A stretch of DNA of 64,000 nucleotides. It comes from Miscanthus floridulus. Taxonomy: Eukaryota; Streptophyta; Magnoliopsida; Poales; Poaceae. Below are positions 52,661 to 64,000 of this stretch, piece after piece. A model generated the notes under the pieces. It worked only from the letters and a program-made list of their open reading frames with translations. It was not told the origin of the DNA and did not search any database. Numbering within the stretch: the stretch's first letter is position 1; the number at the start of each line of letters is the position of its first letter. A program made the translations under genes and the position numbers. The DNA is taken from NCBI RefSeq assembly GCF_019320115.1, contig NC_089598.1:28429711-28493710 (forward strand), read 5' to 3'.

Positions 52661-55600
52661 CTACTCGTCAAGCTTCTCTACTCTAAGGTCTAATTCATCA
52701 GTTATGGTGGTGGCGAGTCCGTTGAGTTCTTCCTCAGCTCTCTCCACAACAACAAGATGGCCTTCACCATCATATTCTGTGGTCACCTAATGGAGATCCA
52801 TAGTCAGGTATAGCACTCGGAGCGTACCGAGTACATTCTGGATGTAGACCTTGGCGGCTCCATGCACATAGCTCTCGAAGTGGTTGGGGATGTCTTTCAC
52901 TATATCCACCCGCCTCTTTTCACCGTTTTTGGCCTACGAAAGAGGAGGGTGAGTGGCTTCATGACTTCCTAGAACATGTTCTGCTCTGATTGTGCTCTCT
53001 CCAGCTGGGCCTTCATATCAGTCACTAACTTCAGAGCCTGCATCAGATCATGATCAGCTCCCTGCTTTATCAGCTTAGCTCGAGCGAGTTCTTCACTCGC
53101 TTGTTCAGTTACCTCTTTAGTTTGGTTGTGCTTGGTTCTTAGGGCTTCATTCAACTCCTTCACCTCACCTTCCAACCACCGGGTTCTGATCTCTGCTCTT
53201 CTACAAAAAGGACCATAAACGATCATCATCATGATCACCGACTACTACATGTCATGAACTATAGAGAAGTCATATAGTTCTTTTGCCTTTCATCTTGGTA
53301 TCAAAAAGCACGGCCTTCTCCATCATCTTCAACAAAGAGTCCAAGGCATCATTTTTCCTAGTTTCAGCGGCTGCTTTTTGCCACTCGGCTTCACCAATCT
53401 AAGAACGAAGGATACAGAGGGTCTCTTCATGGCGCTTCTGCGTAGATTCTCACTCGGACTCCTTCGTGGCCTGCTCCTCCCTTAGCTTGGTGAGTTCTGC
53501 CTTCGACAGTGGTATTTAGCTCCATGCCCTGAGCATACGACTATTTCTAGAATAAGAATTTGGAAGGTATTTACAACAGGAAATGACAAAATGTGTTTAC
53601 TTACCCTCAACTGACCATCGAAGATGAAATCCTGGTTCAGTAGCCTAGACCACGACCTCATCAACCCAACAAACTCTGGGCTATATGCCTAGAGCTGGGT
53701 AATCGGTCTAGTAACTAGGACGACGTCATCCATCTCCGCTTGCTGGGCTCTCATCGTCGACACTTCTAGGGCAGGAGCACTCGGTGTAGTAGGGCTTAGG
53801 TCAGCCCTCGTGCTCCGCACTTCTTCATCAGTAGTAGCCTCCATAGGCTTCGGTCTCGATGGCACCTCCACACTCTCTGCAGCACCCGGCTATGTAGGTT
53901 GCTCCGCTTCACCAACAACGGACATCAGACCCTGTGCCTGTGGCATTTTAGTGGACCTAGACAGAGACACAGACCCGCTTGCCTAGCCTCTTTCCACCTA
54001 GTCACCGCCAGTACATGAGTTCTCTTCAACGTGGGTCTCTTCACTCTACTCCTAGGTACTCAGTGTCTTTTGTACCCTAGTATGAATAGCAATCAAGTGA
54101 TGTCCTGGAAACAAAATAACATACAGAGGAAGCTTTGACACTTACTTGGCACTAGATTTCTTCCTTAGGGTGGGCTTTCCTAGTGATATACCACTAAGCG
54201 ATCCACCCAGCTCTAGGCTTGATACAGATGCTGATAGCACTGAGTCCTCTTGATGACTCGCTGTGCTAGCACCCTGTCCAAGCGTGATCCCATTACCCTA
54301 AGTTGGCACCCAGGTGCTCAATAGGTCTAGTGGCGGCATCCTGCCAAAAGCAAAGAAATGTCACCAAGTATACCTATGTCAAGAATTCAGTAATAGAATT
54401 TTACTCGGAAAGAATACTTACTGTCTGACAGAAAACGAGGTGTCTTCCTCCTCCTCTTTCGGCTGTTCCTCCACAGCCTCATGTGTAGTAGCTATTCATG
54501 AGTTGGATTTAGCACAGGGTAAAATTTAGACTACATGGAGATAGTTCATACATCTTTTACCTGATCTCAGTGTGTAGGCTTGACGGGGCCTCTTGGGCAC
54601 TGCCTCGCTCCTAGTGGCAACATCGGCCTCTAACGACCATTTTTCGCTAGTGGCTCCCTGCCTAGCACTTGGGTTTGCCTAGATTATGAGGACGCTTGGG
54701 CTCCGTTCAAACTCGCCCTTGGCTTCCTAGTCCATAGGGACAGTGGAGGTGGTGCTCCCTCTGGCTACTTCGTCAGATGTCGTTCCGCTTCCGCCAACTC
54801 TTCTAGAATTGGGACACGGAGGATAGGCAGGTAAATCATTGAAATTCTGCCCCAACTCCTGCATCAACACACAGTAGTTAGTTTTCCATAGCATTAAGAT
54901 ATTTACAAATCATAATGTCAATATACTTACAATGGTTGGTGGATTCTAATGATCATGCTCCGGGTATTGGTACGATATCACCTGTACCGATGCAAGCACA
55001 TTCTAAATTCTCTCTAGAACTTCACCTTCCATCAGATCATCAGTGGTTACCTGGGCAGGGTCCTCTAGCCCAGTGTACTCGAACCCATAGTGAAGCCTCT
55101 CCTATAGAGGCTATACACGGCGCCTGATGAAGCTGGCAACCACTCTGACTCCACTAAGGCCTTGGTCCTTCATGGCTTGGATTTGCTTGAGGAAAGGACG
55201 AATACCCTCAAGTTCCGTCGCACTCAACGTCTCCTTATCCCAATGGTTGTTGGGAATGGTGTGGTGTTGCTATGCACCTCTAGGGGGGCTACATGTTCCC
55301 CGCATAAAATCACTCGACCCTCCAGTTCTTTATAGAATCTACTAGGGTATAGTGGACATACTCGTTCTTCCTTCCCACGCAAAATTGAATACTTGCACCC
55401 CCAAAAACACTTGGACTTATGGTGTCTGGGTGTGGTTTCAATTTGAAAAGTAGCAAAACAGAGTGATAGACAGGGGATGCTAAGGGAAGTTTCACAGATA
55501 TGAACAAAAATTGAAAGATGCAAGATGGAGTTAGGGTTCCAATGATTCAGGGTACTGCCATAATAATGCAAAAACCCATGCAAAAAGGGACAAGTAGGCA

Positions 55601-55862
55601 ACCCTAACCCATACTAGATGAACGACACAAAGAGAACAATCTCACCTGGCTCCAGATTGGGAATACGGTGATCCCCAGGTGCCTTCCATTCCCCAAGTCT
55701 CTGCTCCAGCAGATAGCCCTGTTCATGGAGCTTTGAGAGATGCTTCAGCTTCGTTACCAGCGCCAGCCAGATCTAGGCGGCAATGGCCATGTCCAGCACC
55801 TCCAATGCCCTCTTCTCAGTGACTTTCTTAGTGGCTGCGCTTGGGTTCTTGCCCTTACCCAT
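52661..55862 (-). pseudogene. Antisense accessory gene of gypsy element C
   Basis: A minus-strand gene opposite to pol. It starts MGKGKNPSAATKKVTEKRAL at 55862 and exon 1 ends at a donor CCAG|GTGAG near 55648. Downstream pieces read GEHVAPLEVHSNTTPFPTTI (about 55310), IRPFLKQIQAMKDQGLSGVR (about 55190) and HYGFEYTGLEDPAQVTTDDL (about 55070). The later part is coiled coil: LEGEVKELNEALRTKHNQTK at 52969-53238, ending HFESYVHGAAKVYIQNVLGT and VEKLDE with TAG at 52661. Antisense ORFs are reported for some Tat-lineage elements such as Grande; function is unknown. Four TAG stops replace expected Gln codons. Confidence 0.6.
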
Positions 55863-57634
55863 AAAGCAGAGCTTTTTTACAAATCTAGGGTTTTAAGATG
55901 TGAGATTAGGAATGCTCACAGTGGCTTGGGGGCTTAGGCAGAACACAAATGGAGCAGAGGTAGATAATGCACAGGAGCGGTTCCCTTTTTATAGGGTTTT
56001 TACCATGATGTGGCCAGATAATCACACCAACAGGCATGACATTTTGGTTTCCCTTCCATTTTAATGCGGCTGCATGGTTGATACGATGATTGCACGCCTT
56101 TTCAGAATTTCCAACGCGTCACAATATGTTTAGACTTATCTTTTGGATTTTTTTTCTTTATGGGTATTGGCCATGCTATGACCATTATCTACATGGCCAC
56201 ATCGTGAAGTACCCAGATGATTGATGTAGTACTCAGATAATCACTTGACAGTATGTATTAAACAGCATAGTACCCGGATGATGATTTTTTATTCAACAAT
56301 AATTTAATGGATACAAAGTTGCACACTTTACAAGATTCAAGACCACTCAGAATAATGAGCGACTATTTATTTAGAGAGCTACAAGTATTGGATACAAGAT
56401 TTTTTCAGTCAATAACAAAGATAGCACCTACTCGGATAAAACAGAGTACTCATACTTTCATACCCAATGCCCTGAATCCAAGAGGAGAAGAGTAATGCAT
56501 CTGGGTAGATAACAGAAGTGCAGTGTGTCCTAGTCTAGAACCTTGGATAGACTATTCGACTATGAACATTTGTTGGCCAACTACCCTTGGGAGCATAGCT
56601 ACTGCAAGAGGAAGCCTGTAGGCTAGTATGCAAGATGAGTTATTCGCACATCTTGCCACCCAGCCGATGCCATCTGTACACATTTGGGTCTAGGTACGAC
56701 CCTTCATGGATGGACATCGACTGTCACCCTAGAAGAACTGACATGGGACTGCTAGATGTGCCACCCTACTAGCCATCACAAGACTTCTTCTAGTTGCAGT
56801 TCTAGACTCCTCTAATGTGCACAACTGCAGGTTTAGCCTACCTCTAAACCCTCTCATAAGAACTCTTCTAGTCACTACAGCTCTTGGTTATACCAACCGA
56901 GTACTCCTGGGGGCTGGTCTACTTCGCTCACCACCATATTTACAAGCTTCAAACTCTTAGCTACTTCACTTCTTTTACAACTGAGGTTCAAGTGCTCGTT
57001 AGGAGGGTTTTTATAGGCATCTCAGTGTTGTATATGGACTAAATTCACACGGAATACACAGACAAGCTATTGACTCCTACACAGGTTCACGTGCTATACT
57101 ATAAGGGTATAGTGCTCCCACTACACCTTTTTAGTATACAGACAGCCTTTTCCCAGCACATGTGAAGTCACAGTACACCTGGTAGCACCTTTGATGGCAT
57201 ATTCCTCTGAATATCTTGAGCATCTTTGGACCAACTGTACTAAAGCTTTGCATGTGACTTTGACATGTCTTACATGCTTCTATATAAGCAGATAGGGCAA
57301 TAATTTTCGCTAACACTCTTATCCTCATGTACATTCTTTTATAGATCCTTATCTTGAGTACAAGTACTCGGACATAGGCTCGAGGCTGTAGGGTACATAT
57401 CCTCTATGGATATTTTTTCTTTTAGATCCTCTAACTCTTTGTTTTGCAAACAACAAGAGGCTTGGGGCTACACTTAGTGAGTGCACTTTTCTAAAAAGTG
57501 CACATCACCAGAAGGCTTTACAGAGCACCTCATGGCTTCACTCATGAAAGCACTCGGACTACGCTTGTTTCTACCCGGCAAGATCCAGAGGAATAAGAAG
57601 GCTTCCGAGTTCAACCATGACATGCTCAGGGGCT
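55863..57634 (+). other. Long 3' untranslated region of element C and polypurine tract
   Basis: No gene. The minus-strand promoter of the antisense gene should lie just right of 55862; TTTTTATAGGGTTTTT near 55985-56000 (TATAAA-like on the minus strand) is a candidate. The purine-rich CTCAGGGGCT at 57625-57634 directly before the LTR is the likely polypurine tract. Confidence 0.45.
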
Positions 57635-58085
57635 TGAAGGACCAGGGTCCTAGGGGTTCCCCATGGAGGAACTACTTGGATGGGCCCTGGAATGGCCCAC
57701 GATCTGTTGGAGGATACGAGAAATGATGGCGTGGACTTCAAGCTATTCTAGATCAACTTAGTCGGCTTACTATGAAAGCTAAATTCTGTAATAGGACTAG
57801 GACTCTTCTCTTGTAACCGACTAGGACTAGATATGTTCCCTTACCCTCTCCCTTATATAAAGAGAGGTACGGTGCACCCCTTGTAACCCTAACAATTATA
57901 CAATCAATCCAACACAAAAGGCTACATGCCGACTGGATGTAAAGGCTATTACTCGACAAGAGGGTCCGAACTAGTATAAATTGTTTTTCTCTTTACGTTT
58001 ATTATTGAGTTCTGCGTACGCTGAGGCCCTTCAAACACTGTCCCGGGTACCCCCATGATGGGTTATCGGTCATCGAACACCAACA
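57635..58085 (+). repeat. 3' LTR of gypsy element C
   Basis: 451 bp from TGAAGGACCAGGGTCC to CACCAACA with proper TG/CA ends. TATA TTATATAAAG near 57853-57862. Followed by CTTTC. Confidence 0.88.
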
Positions 58086-58090
58086 CTTTC
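58086..58090. repeat. Right target-site duplication CTTTC
   Basis: Direct repeat of 45194-45198. Confidence 0.85.
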
Positions 58091-58553
58091 TTTGCGGTGC
58101 TTTCTCCTAACCAAGTTTCAATCCAAATAAGAGCCAAATAAACACCTAATTGGAACTGGTATAAGAACCAACTCTCAAGCCCTCAATTTTTCAAAGTATT
58201 TTGCCTTAGGCTATATATCTTTTTAAGAAAATAAGTGACAAAATGGGGCAAGGAGCACCATGTGGCCACATAATAGAGAATTTAACCGATGGAAGCTTCA
58301 AATGCTCTCTCTATTTGTGGACAAACACAGCGGATGCTCAAAAGATAACCGAAAAGAAACAACAAAGCAACACACATGCATATGCAATGCAATACATGAA
58401 AGTAAATCTAGTTGTTTGTCAAGTTTGATCCAAGGTTAAGCTTTTTCACATGCTTTTCGGTGGTAATCTTAACCATGTTAGACAAGCCCTAAGTGCATTA
58501 CTAAAAATTAAACATGTTTTATATTACAATGCAATGCAAGCGACAACACAAGC
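58091..58553 (-). other. Element B internal sequence downstream of RNase H
   Basis: Non-coding A+T-rich stretch, in minus sense directly after the pol stop. It joins in element B to 45193 once the gypsy insertion is discounted. Confidence 0.5.
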
Positions 58554-60180
58554 TCATCTTTTAGAGAAGTTGCTTAGGTCAAGTACATTGAGCTCATTTC
58601 CCAACCTACAAAAGGTAGCCTCATCAAGCGGTTTTGTGAAGAGATCCACCAATTGATCCTCGGTCCTTACACCTTCTAGTGATATATTATTTTTGGCAAC
58701 ATGATCTCTAAGAAAGTGATGATAAATATGTATGTGCTTGGTGCGAGAGTATTGAACTAGGCTATTAGCAAGCTTTATCGTGATCTCATTGTCACACAAA
58801 AGAGGTACCTTTTCTAGAACTACACCATAGTCTAGAAGAGTTTGCTTCATGTAAATGATTTGTGCACAACAAGCACCCGTGGCAATGTACTCCACCTTGG
58901 CGGTGGACAATGCCACACTATTTTTCTTCTTTGAGGTCTAAGACATTAGTGATCTACCAAGCAAATGGCCCCCTCCAGATGTGCTTTTTCTATCAATTTT
59001 GCAACCGGCATAATCCGAATCGGAATAGCTAACTAGTTGGAATCTAGCTCTTTTTGGATACGAAAGGCCAATGCTTGGTGTGTACTTAAGGTACCTAAGG
59101 ATTCTTTTAACAGCAACTAAGTGAGCCTCCTTAGGACTAGCTTGAAATCTAACACACATACACACACTAAACATGATGTTGGGTCTAGATGCGGTCAAAT
59201 ATAACAAGCTACCAATCATAGAATGGTAGGGAGTTTGATCAACTGATTTACCTCCCTCATCTAGGTCGAGATATCCAATAGATGGCATTGGTGTCTTGAT
59301 TGGCTTACATTCATCCATTTTGAACCTCTTGAGAAGATCCTTGGTATACTTTTCTTGAGGGGTGAAAATACCTTCTCTCATTTGCTTGACTTGAAAACCA
59401 ATAAAGAATGTAAGCTCTCCAATCATAGACATCTCGAACTCCTTCGACATCAATTCACCAAACTCTTTGCAATAGTTTTCATTTGTGGAGCCAAATATGA
59501 TATCATCAACGTATACTTGACAAATGAAGATCTCTCCATCAAGCTTCTTGGTGAATAGTATGGTGTCGACCTTCCCAATGGTGAAGCCCTTCTCAATGAG
59601 AAAATCCTGAAGACGATTATACCAAGCTCTAGGGGCTTGCTTTAGACCATATAGCGCCTTGGACAACCTATAAACATGATTAGGATATCTAGGGTCTTCA
59701 AACCTAGGAGGTTGATCAACATAGACTAGTTTATTTATAAAACCATTTAAAAAATACACTTTTAACATCCATTTGATATAATTTCATTTCATGATGCGAT
59801 GCATATGTAAGGAGGATACGAATGGCTTCAAGTCTTGCAACCGGTGTAAAGGTCTCTCCAAAATCTAAACCTTCAACTTGAGAGAACCCCTTTGCAACTA
59901 GCCTTGTCTTGTTCCTCACAACAATTCCTTGATCATCTTGCTTGTTGTGGAACACCCACTTTGTTCCTATGATTCTTGCATCTTGTGGTCGCTCTTCAAG
60001 TGTCTAAACTTCATTGCAGGTGAAGTTGTTCAATTCTTCATGCATAGCATTTATCCAATCCGGATCTTGAAGAGCTTTTTTTATATTCTTAGGCTCAATG
60101 CAAGAGACAAACGAGTGATGTTCAATAAATAAAGCAAGTTTTTTAGATCGAGTCATTACACCCTTTGAAGGACTCCCTAT
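58554..60180 (-). pseudogene. Reverse transcriptase and RNase H of element B
   Basis: In minus sense the frame 59731-59955 has [20 protein letters not shown] and [21 protein letters not shown] one-base frameshift near 59755 leads to the 276-codon frame 58938-59768 with LSKALYGLKQAPRAWYNRLQ, the YVDD catalytic pair at residues 86-89, and RRLRYLKYTPSIG-like tail residues. RNase H begins with YSDSDYAGCKIDRKSTSGG. A TAG replaces the Trp of SLVSW, and the C-terminal RNase H (58554-58916) follows with ALSTAKVEYIATGACCAQ, where the family has AEAEY. It would copy the element RNA. The few lesions suggest fairly recent decay. Confidence 0.85.
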
Positions 60181-60611
60181 GATGAGATCTTATGGATGTG
60201 CTTAAAGTAGAGGCAAATTTCTTCTATCAACCACTTGAGGAGGAGGTTGTGGAGCATCAACATCTTGAGCTTTTGCCACCATTTGATCATGAGAGACATA
60301 AGTATCTTCATTTTCTACTCTTCCATCTTTATCATCATCTTGTGGCACATTTGGTGAAGAAGGTGGATCAATCACATATACTTCATCTTTATCATCTTTA
60401 GGCTTGATGTCTCCAACCAGAATATTCTTCATGGCCTCCCTCAATGGTTCATCACCTATATCATCAAGATTCTCATGTGCTCCTTAGGAGCCATTAGATT
60501 CACCAAACCCCACATCATATGTTTCTTCAACCAAGCCAGTGGCATGATTAATACTCAATATGCTTTGAACTTTGATAAGTAACCAACAAGAAAACCAATA
60601 TCACAACATCT
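60181..60611 (-). pseudogene. Integrase-RT linker of element B
   Basis: The 80-codon frame 60202-60444 is acidic and Pro/Asp-rich (NILVGDIKPKDDKDEVYVID), as usual for the linker between integrase and reverse transcriptase in SIRE/Maximus pol. Frame breaks occur at both ends. Confidence 0.6.
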
Positions 60612-61565
60612 TTAAAGCTTCCCTATATGTTGTCGTTTCTTGTAGATGTAGCATTTGCAACCAAACACCCTAAAGAATGAGACGTCCAACTTTTTCTCAT
60701 TGAGCAACTCATAAGGGGTCTTGCCAAGAAACTTTTGAAAAAATAGGCGGTTGGATGCATAGTATGCAGTGTTGATAGCTTCCGCCCATAAATCCTGCAG
60801 TGTATTGTACTCATCAAGCATTATTCTTGCAAGCGTGATTAATGTCTGGTTCTTTCTCTCTACAACACCATTTTGTTGAGGAGTATAGATTGCAGAGATC
60901 TCATGCTTGATCCCAACTTCATCACAATACTCTTTAATATTTATGTTGTCAAATTCTTTCCCATTGTCACTTTTTATCTTCTTGAGCTTCACTTCAAATT
61001 CATTTTGTGCTCTCTTAGCAAACTTCTTGAAACATGCAACAACTTCGGTCTTGTCATGAAGAAAGAACACCCAAGTGTACCTAGAGTAGTCATCAACTAT
61101 CACAAGACAATAGAGATTGCCTCCCAAACTCTTATAAGTTGTTGGTCCAAATAAATCCATATGAAGAAGCTCTAGCACTCTTGTTGTTGACATATAAACT
61201 TTGGTTGGATGAGTGTTAGCAACTTGCTTGTCGGCTTGACATGCACTACAAAGCTTGTCCTTCTCAAACTTCACATCCCTCAAACCTCTCACCAACTCAT
61301 TCTTCATTATCTTCTTGAGTGAACTCATCCCAACATATGCAAGTCTTCTATGCCAAAGCCACCCAAGTGATGTCTTGGTGAATAAGCATGTTTTCAAGTT
61401 AGCATCTTCGAAGATGAAATCCACTAGATATAGGTTGTTGTATCTAAAGCCCTTGAATATAACTTGATCATCATATTTCTTTGACACAACCACTTCCTTC
61501 TCGGTGAACAAACATTGAAAGCCAAGATCACACAATTGACCAATGGATAGCAAGTTGAAGCTCAA
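60612..61565 (-). pseudogene. Integrase of element B
   Basis: An open 317-codon piece. The pre-integrase/zinc region reads WHRRLAYVGMSSLKKIMKNE and CSACQADKQ: His72, Cys106 and Cys109 are kept, but the second zinc His of the family is Tyr77. The core triad is D137 (HMDLFGP), D200 (KSDNGKEF) and E236 (VVERKNQ). The C-terminal region reads GKTPYELLNEKKLDVSFFRV and FGCKCYI. It would insert the DNA copy into the host. No stop interrupts the core. Confidence 0.85.
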
Positions 61566-61797
61566 TGAAGCAACATATCACACATTTGAAATTGAGTGGT
61601 CATTGGATATTGCAACTTTACCCAACCCTTGTACTTTGCCCTTTGAATTGTCACCAAATGTAATCATTTCTTGGCCATCCACATCTTTATCTAGTGAGGT
61701 GAACATATGAGGATCACCGGTCATATATTGAGGGCAACCACTATCAATTACCTAATGACTTCCACCGGTCTTGTAGTTCACCTACACACACAAGTGA
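61566..61797 (-). pseudogene. Protease of element B
   Basis: In minus sense SH-stop-VIDSGCPQYMTGDPHMF, with the D-S-G active site intact. The preceding Trp codon is TAG, and a TGA follows after SISNV. It continues in frame towards the integrase. Confidence 0.75.
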
Positions 61798-63986
61798 TCA
61801 AGCTTGATTTTTAGGCACCCACACTTGATAGGGGCCAACAACTTTCTCAATCAAACACTTAGCAACCCAAATTTGTTTAGGACTATTTTTGTTGGGTGGA
61901 CCTAGGAACATAGCTTCGGCTTTGCCTTTTGCATTCTTTCTAATGATAAAGTGAGCATTGTAAGCAAAGGGTCTAGCATGCATGGGCAAGGGTTGTGGTG
62001 GTGGAGTTTCACACTTATGAGCGAAGTGACCTTCTTGTCCACAGTCAAAGCATCTCTTCGGCTTAGGTTTTGACTTGTATTGTTTATGTTGAGCTTTACC
62101 TTTCTTCTCTTGATTTGACAAGAACCCAATACCACTTCTATCCATCTTCATCAAGGTGTTCATTAGTAGCTCACTTTGAAGGTAGTGGCCTCTTGTGAAC
62201 TTGCTTAAACCGGTCTTGAGATATTCCTTCTTCAACTTGAGTTTCTTGTTCTCTTCTTAGAGTGACTCATTTGTTGTTTGCTTCTCAAGAACCTTCTCCA
62301 TTTTGAGTCTCTTGTTCTCTTCTTTAAGTATCTCATTCTCAAGAGCCATGTCATGATCATTGCCAAGGTTCTCTATCACAATTATGTTAGTGGTTGATAG
62401 CTTTTCAAGATCCTTCTTAAGCTTCTCATTTTCAATCTTGAGCTTGACATAATCATCATAATTGTCAGACTCAACCACTTTCTTGCCTTTGCTACTAGAA
62501 CTTTGCTCAATGCTCTCAACAATCAAGTCATCACATGCTATGGCTATATCAATCTTAACAACTTGGTTAGTAGCATCATGCGGTTCATTGGATAAAAACT
62601 CATGAGAAAGCACAAGATTATCATGATTAACTTTGAGAGTGGTGTATTCTTCTTTTAGCAAGTTGTATCTAGTGGTGAGCTCATTGTGTATCCTCTCAAG
62701 TTTATCATGTTTTTCTCTAAGCTCCTTTTTAGAAAATTTGAGCTCCTTGAGCTTGGATGACATAGTTTCATTTTCTTCTCTAAGCTCATCACTAGCTTTT
62801 TCAGCTATGTCATATTTTGCTAAAAGAGACTCATTCTCAAGTTTTAGATTTTCATTTTTAGCTCTTGTCTTTCTTATGATTTTAATGTACTGGTTTAGCA
62901 ATTTGACAAGATCATCATAAGAAGGTGATTCAAATTCTTCATCACTATCATCACTATCCCTATCATTCTCATCATCACTAGCATTATCATCACCACTACT
63001 ATCATCATCACTTTGTATATTTCATTCACCTTGGCCATGAGGCATAGGTGTGTAGAGGATGATGGCAGCGGTGATAGTGGAGGTAGTGAGGAACCAATCA
63101 CAAGAGTGGCCACCTTCTCCTTCACATTGTCACTTTCATCATCGGATGAGCCACTTGATGATTCAATGTTTGTGAGACAATCACCAGCAATATAAGCCTT
63201 GACATTCTTCTTCTTCTTGTGATATTCCTTCTTCTTGTATGGTTTTTTCTTCTTCTTGTCTTCATCATCATCACTTGAGTCATCTTTCTTGCCCTTGTGC
63301 TTCTTCATGAACTTGTCTTTCTTGGGTGTGGGGCATTGATGATCTAGATGACCAAGATCTCCACAATTGTAGCAATCCATTTTAGAGATGGGCTTCCTTC
63401 TACTACTAGTGAAGAATTTCTTCTTTTTGCCATCAAACTTGACACCATTCTTGTTTAGCTTTTTGAGCATCTTGGCGGTTTTTCTCACCATGAGAGCAAG
63501 ACTTTCATCATCAACTTCATCATCACTTGAACTATCATGAGCAACTTTCTCTTTGCTTCTCTTCTCTTGGCTAGCCTTGAATGCCAAATCTTTCTTCTTT
63601 GAGGATGAAGAGCCCTCTTGAGGAGTGATATACATGTACATCTCATGTGCATTGATCTTTCCTAATATTTGAGTTGCCGTAGCGGCAGAAAGATCACTTT
63701 GATGAAGCACCATCACAATATGCCCATAATTGTCAATGGGGAGGACACTCAAGATCTTTTTCACAACATTGAATGGTTGCATTTGAGTGAGTCCAAGCCC
63801 ATTGACCTCTTCTACAAGAACATACAAGCGAGAATACATTTCATTAGCACTTTCACTAGGAAACATTTCAAATGAATTAATCTTCTTCATCACAAGGTGA
63901 TAGCATTCCTCACGCTCACTCTTGGTTCCCTCATGGAGCACACAAATGCCCCACCATAGTGTATGGGCATCTTTGTAGTTCCGCAC
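61798..63986 (-). pseudogene. gag of element B with coiled coil and two zinc knuckles
   Basis: The 363-codon frame from 63986 has LPIDNYGHIVMVLHQSDLSA and knuckle 1 at C205-x2-C208-x4-H213-x4-C218 (CYNCGDLGHLDHQC), followed by Lys- and Asp/Ser-rich tracts. A frameshift near 63040 moves the protein to the frame 62257-62901, a long coiled coil (ENLKLENESLLAKYDIAEKA, KLERIHNELTTRYNLLKEEY). A single TAA near 62255 separates it from 61798-62235 with knuckle 2, CFDCGQEGHFAHKC. Two knuckles and a coiled coil fit SIRE/Maximus gag. The start codon is likely beyond the window edge. Confidence 0.85.
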
Positions 63987-64000
63987 ATGGTTAAAGACGT

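Larger units (their letters stand above)
45199..58085 (+). mobile_element. Tat-lineage Ty3/gypsy element C, 12.9 kb, nested in element B
   Basis: LTRs of 452 and 451 bp and target duplication CTTTC. Plus-strand order: gag, zinc-knuckle-like motif, protease (DGG), reverse transcriptase (YVDD), RNase H, a second RNase H of the archaeal type, and integrase. A second RNase H and long flanking sequences are diagnostic of the Tat lineage (RIRE2, Grande, Ogre relatives). An antisense accessory gene lies downstream of pol. Stops and frameshifts are spread over all domains. Confidence 0.9.
39343..64000 (-). mobile_element. SIRE/Maximus-type Ty1/copia element B, running off the right edge
   Basis: In minus sense from the right edge: gag with two zinc knuckles (63986 to 61798), protease, integrase, reverse transcriptase and RNase H (to 58554), then a long 3' region split by the gypsy element at 45199-58085, an env-like accessory ORF, a polypurine tract and the 3' LTR (40865 to 39343). 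The large gag with a coiled coil, and the extra ORF between pol and LTR, are hallmarks of the SIRE/Maximus lineage. Its 5' LTR lies outside the window. Confidence 0.88.

Noticed and set aside
57481..57726. 81-codon plus-strand ORF before the 3' LTR of element C
   Set aside because: Crosses the LTR border and has no family match; non-coding 3' region.

Overview
This window reads as nuclear DNA of a grass (Poaceae). The evidence is the dense nesting of LTR retrotransposons and a large CACTA element, several grass-type MITEs, and one intronless, GC-rich C2H2 zinc-finger gene whose coding sequence looks intact. I cannot name the species. Nearly every other coding region is a transposon gene broken by stops and frameshifts.

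Layout. 1-2014: copia gag scraps. 2020-10263: a complete minus-strand Ty3/gypsy element, Athila-like by gag and by a tRNA-Asp-type primer site, with 1.57-kb LTRs and a 5-bp target duplication (ATCAT). It has gag and two protease-like blocks but no reverse transcriptase or integrase that I can see. 10684-11285: start of a receptor-like kinase pseudogene with a hAT MITE in its first intron. 12000-13573: a probable retroelement gag remnant. 13574-29500: a 15.9-kb minus-strand CACTA (En/Spm) element. It carries a TNP2 transposase, a Transposase_24/Ulp1-type second gene, a small RNase H1-N-domain ORF with a membrane tail, two unrecognised genes, a 0.5-kb tandem repeat, four promoter-plus-repeat modules and two arrays of tRNA-like sequences facing opposite ways. 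29501-37280: a lower-transposon island with the zinc-finger gene at 34126-34938, MITEs and short LTR remnants. 37281-64000: a three-level nest. A plus-strand copia element (from 37281) is interrupted at 39343 by a minus-strand SIRE/Maximus-type copia element that runs off the right edge. That element is interrupted at 45199-58085 by a plus-strand Tat-lineage gypsy element with two RNase H domains and an antisense accessory gene; its 5-bp target duplication (CTTTC) is visible.

How it works together. Each transposon carried its own replication genes, but all copies seen here are decayed. Many in-frame stops are TAG where the family has Gln or Trp, as expected from C-to-T decay of methylated DNA. 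The only plausible working host gene is the zinc-finger regulator, which has one C2H2 finger (QALGGH) and a C-terminal EAR-type repression motif.

The most unusual material is inside the CACTA element: paired arrays of Pol III-promoter-bearing tRNA-like units and reiterated promoter modules. Assignments rest on recognition by eye of protein families and motifs; no database search was run.
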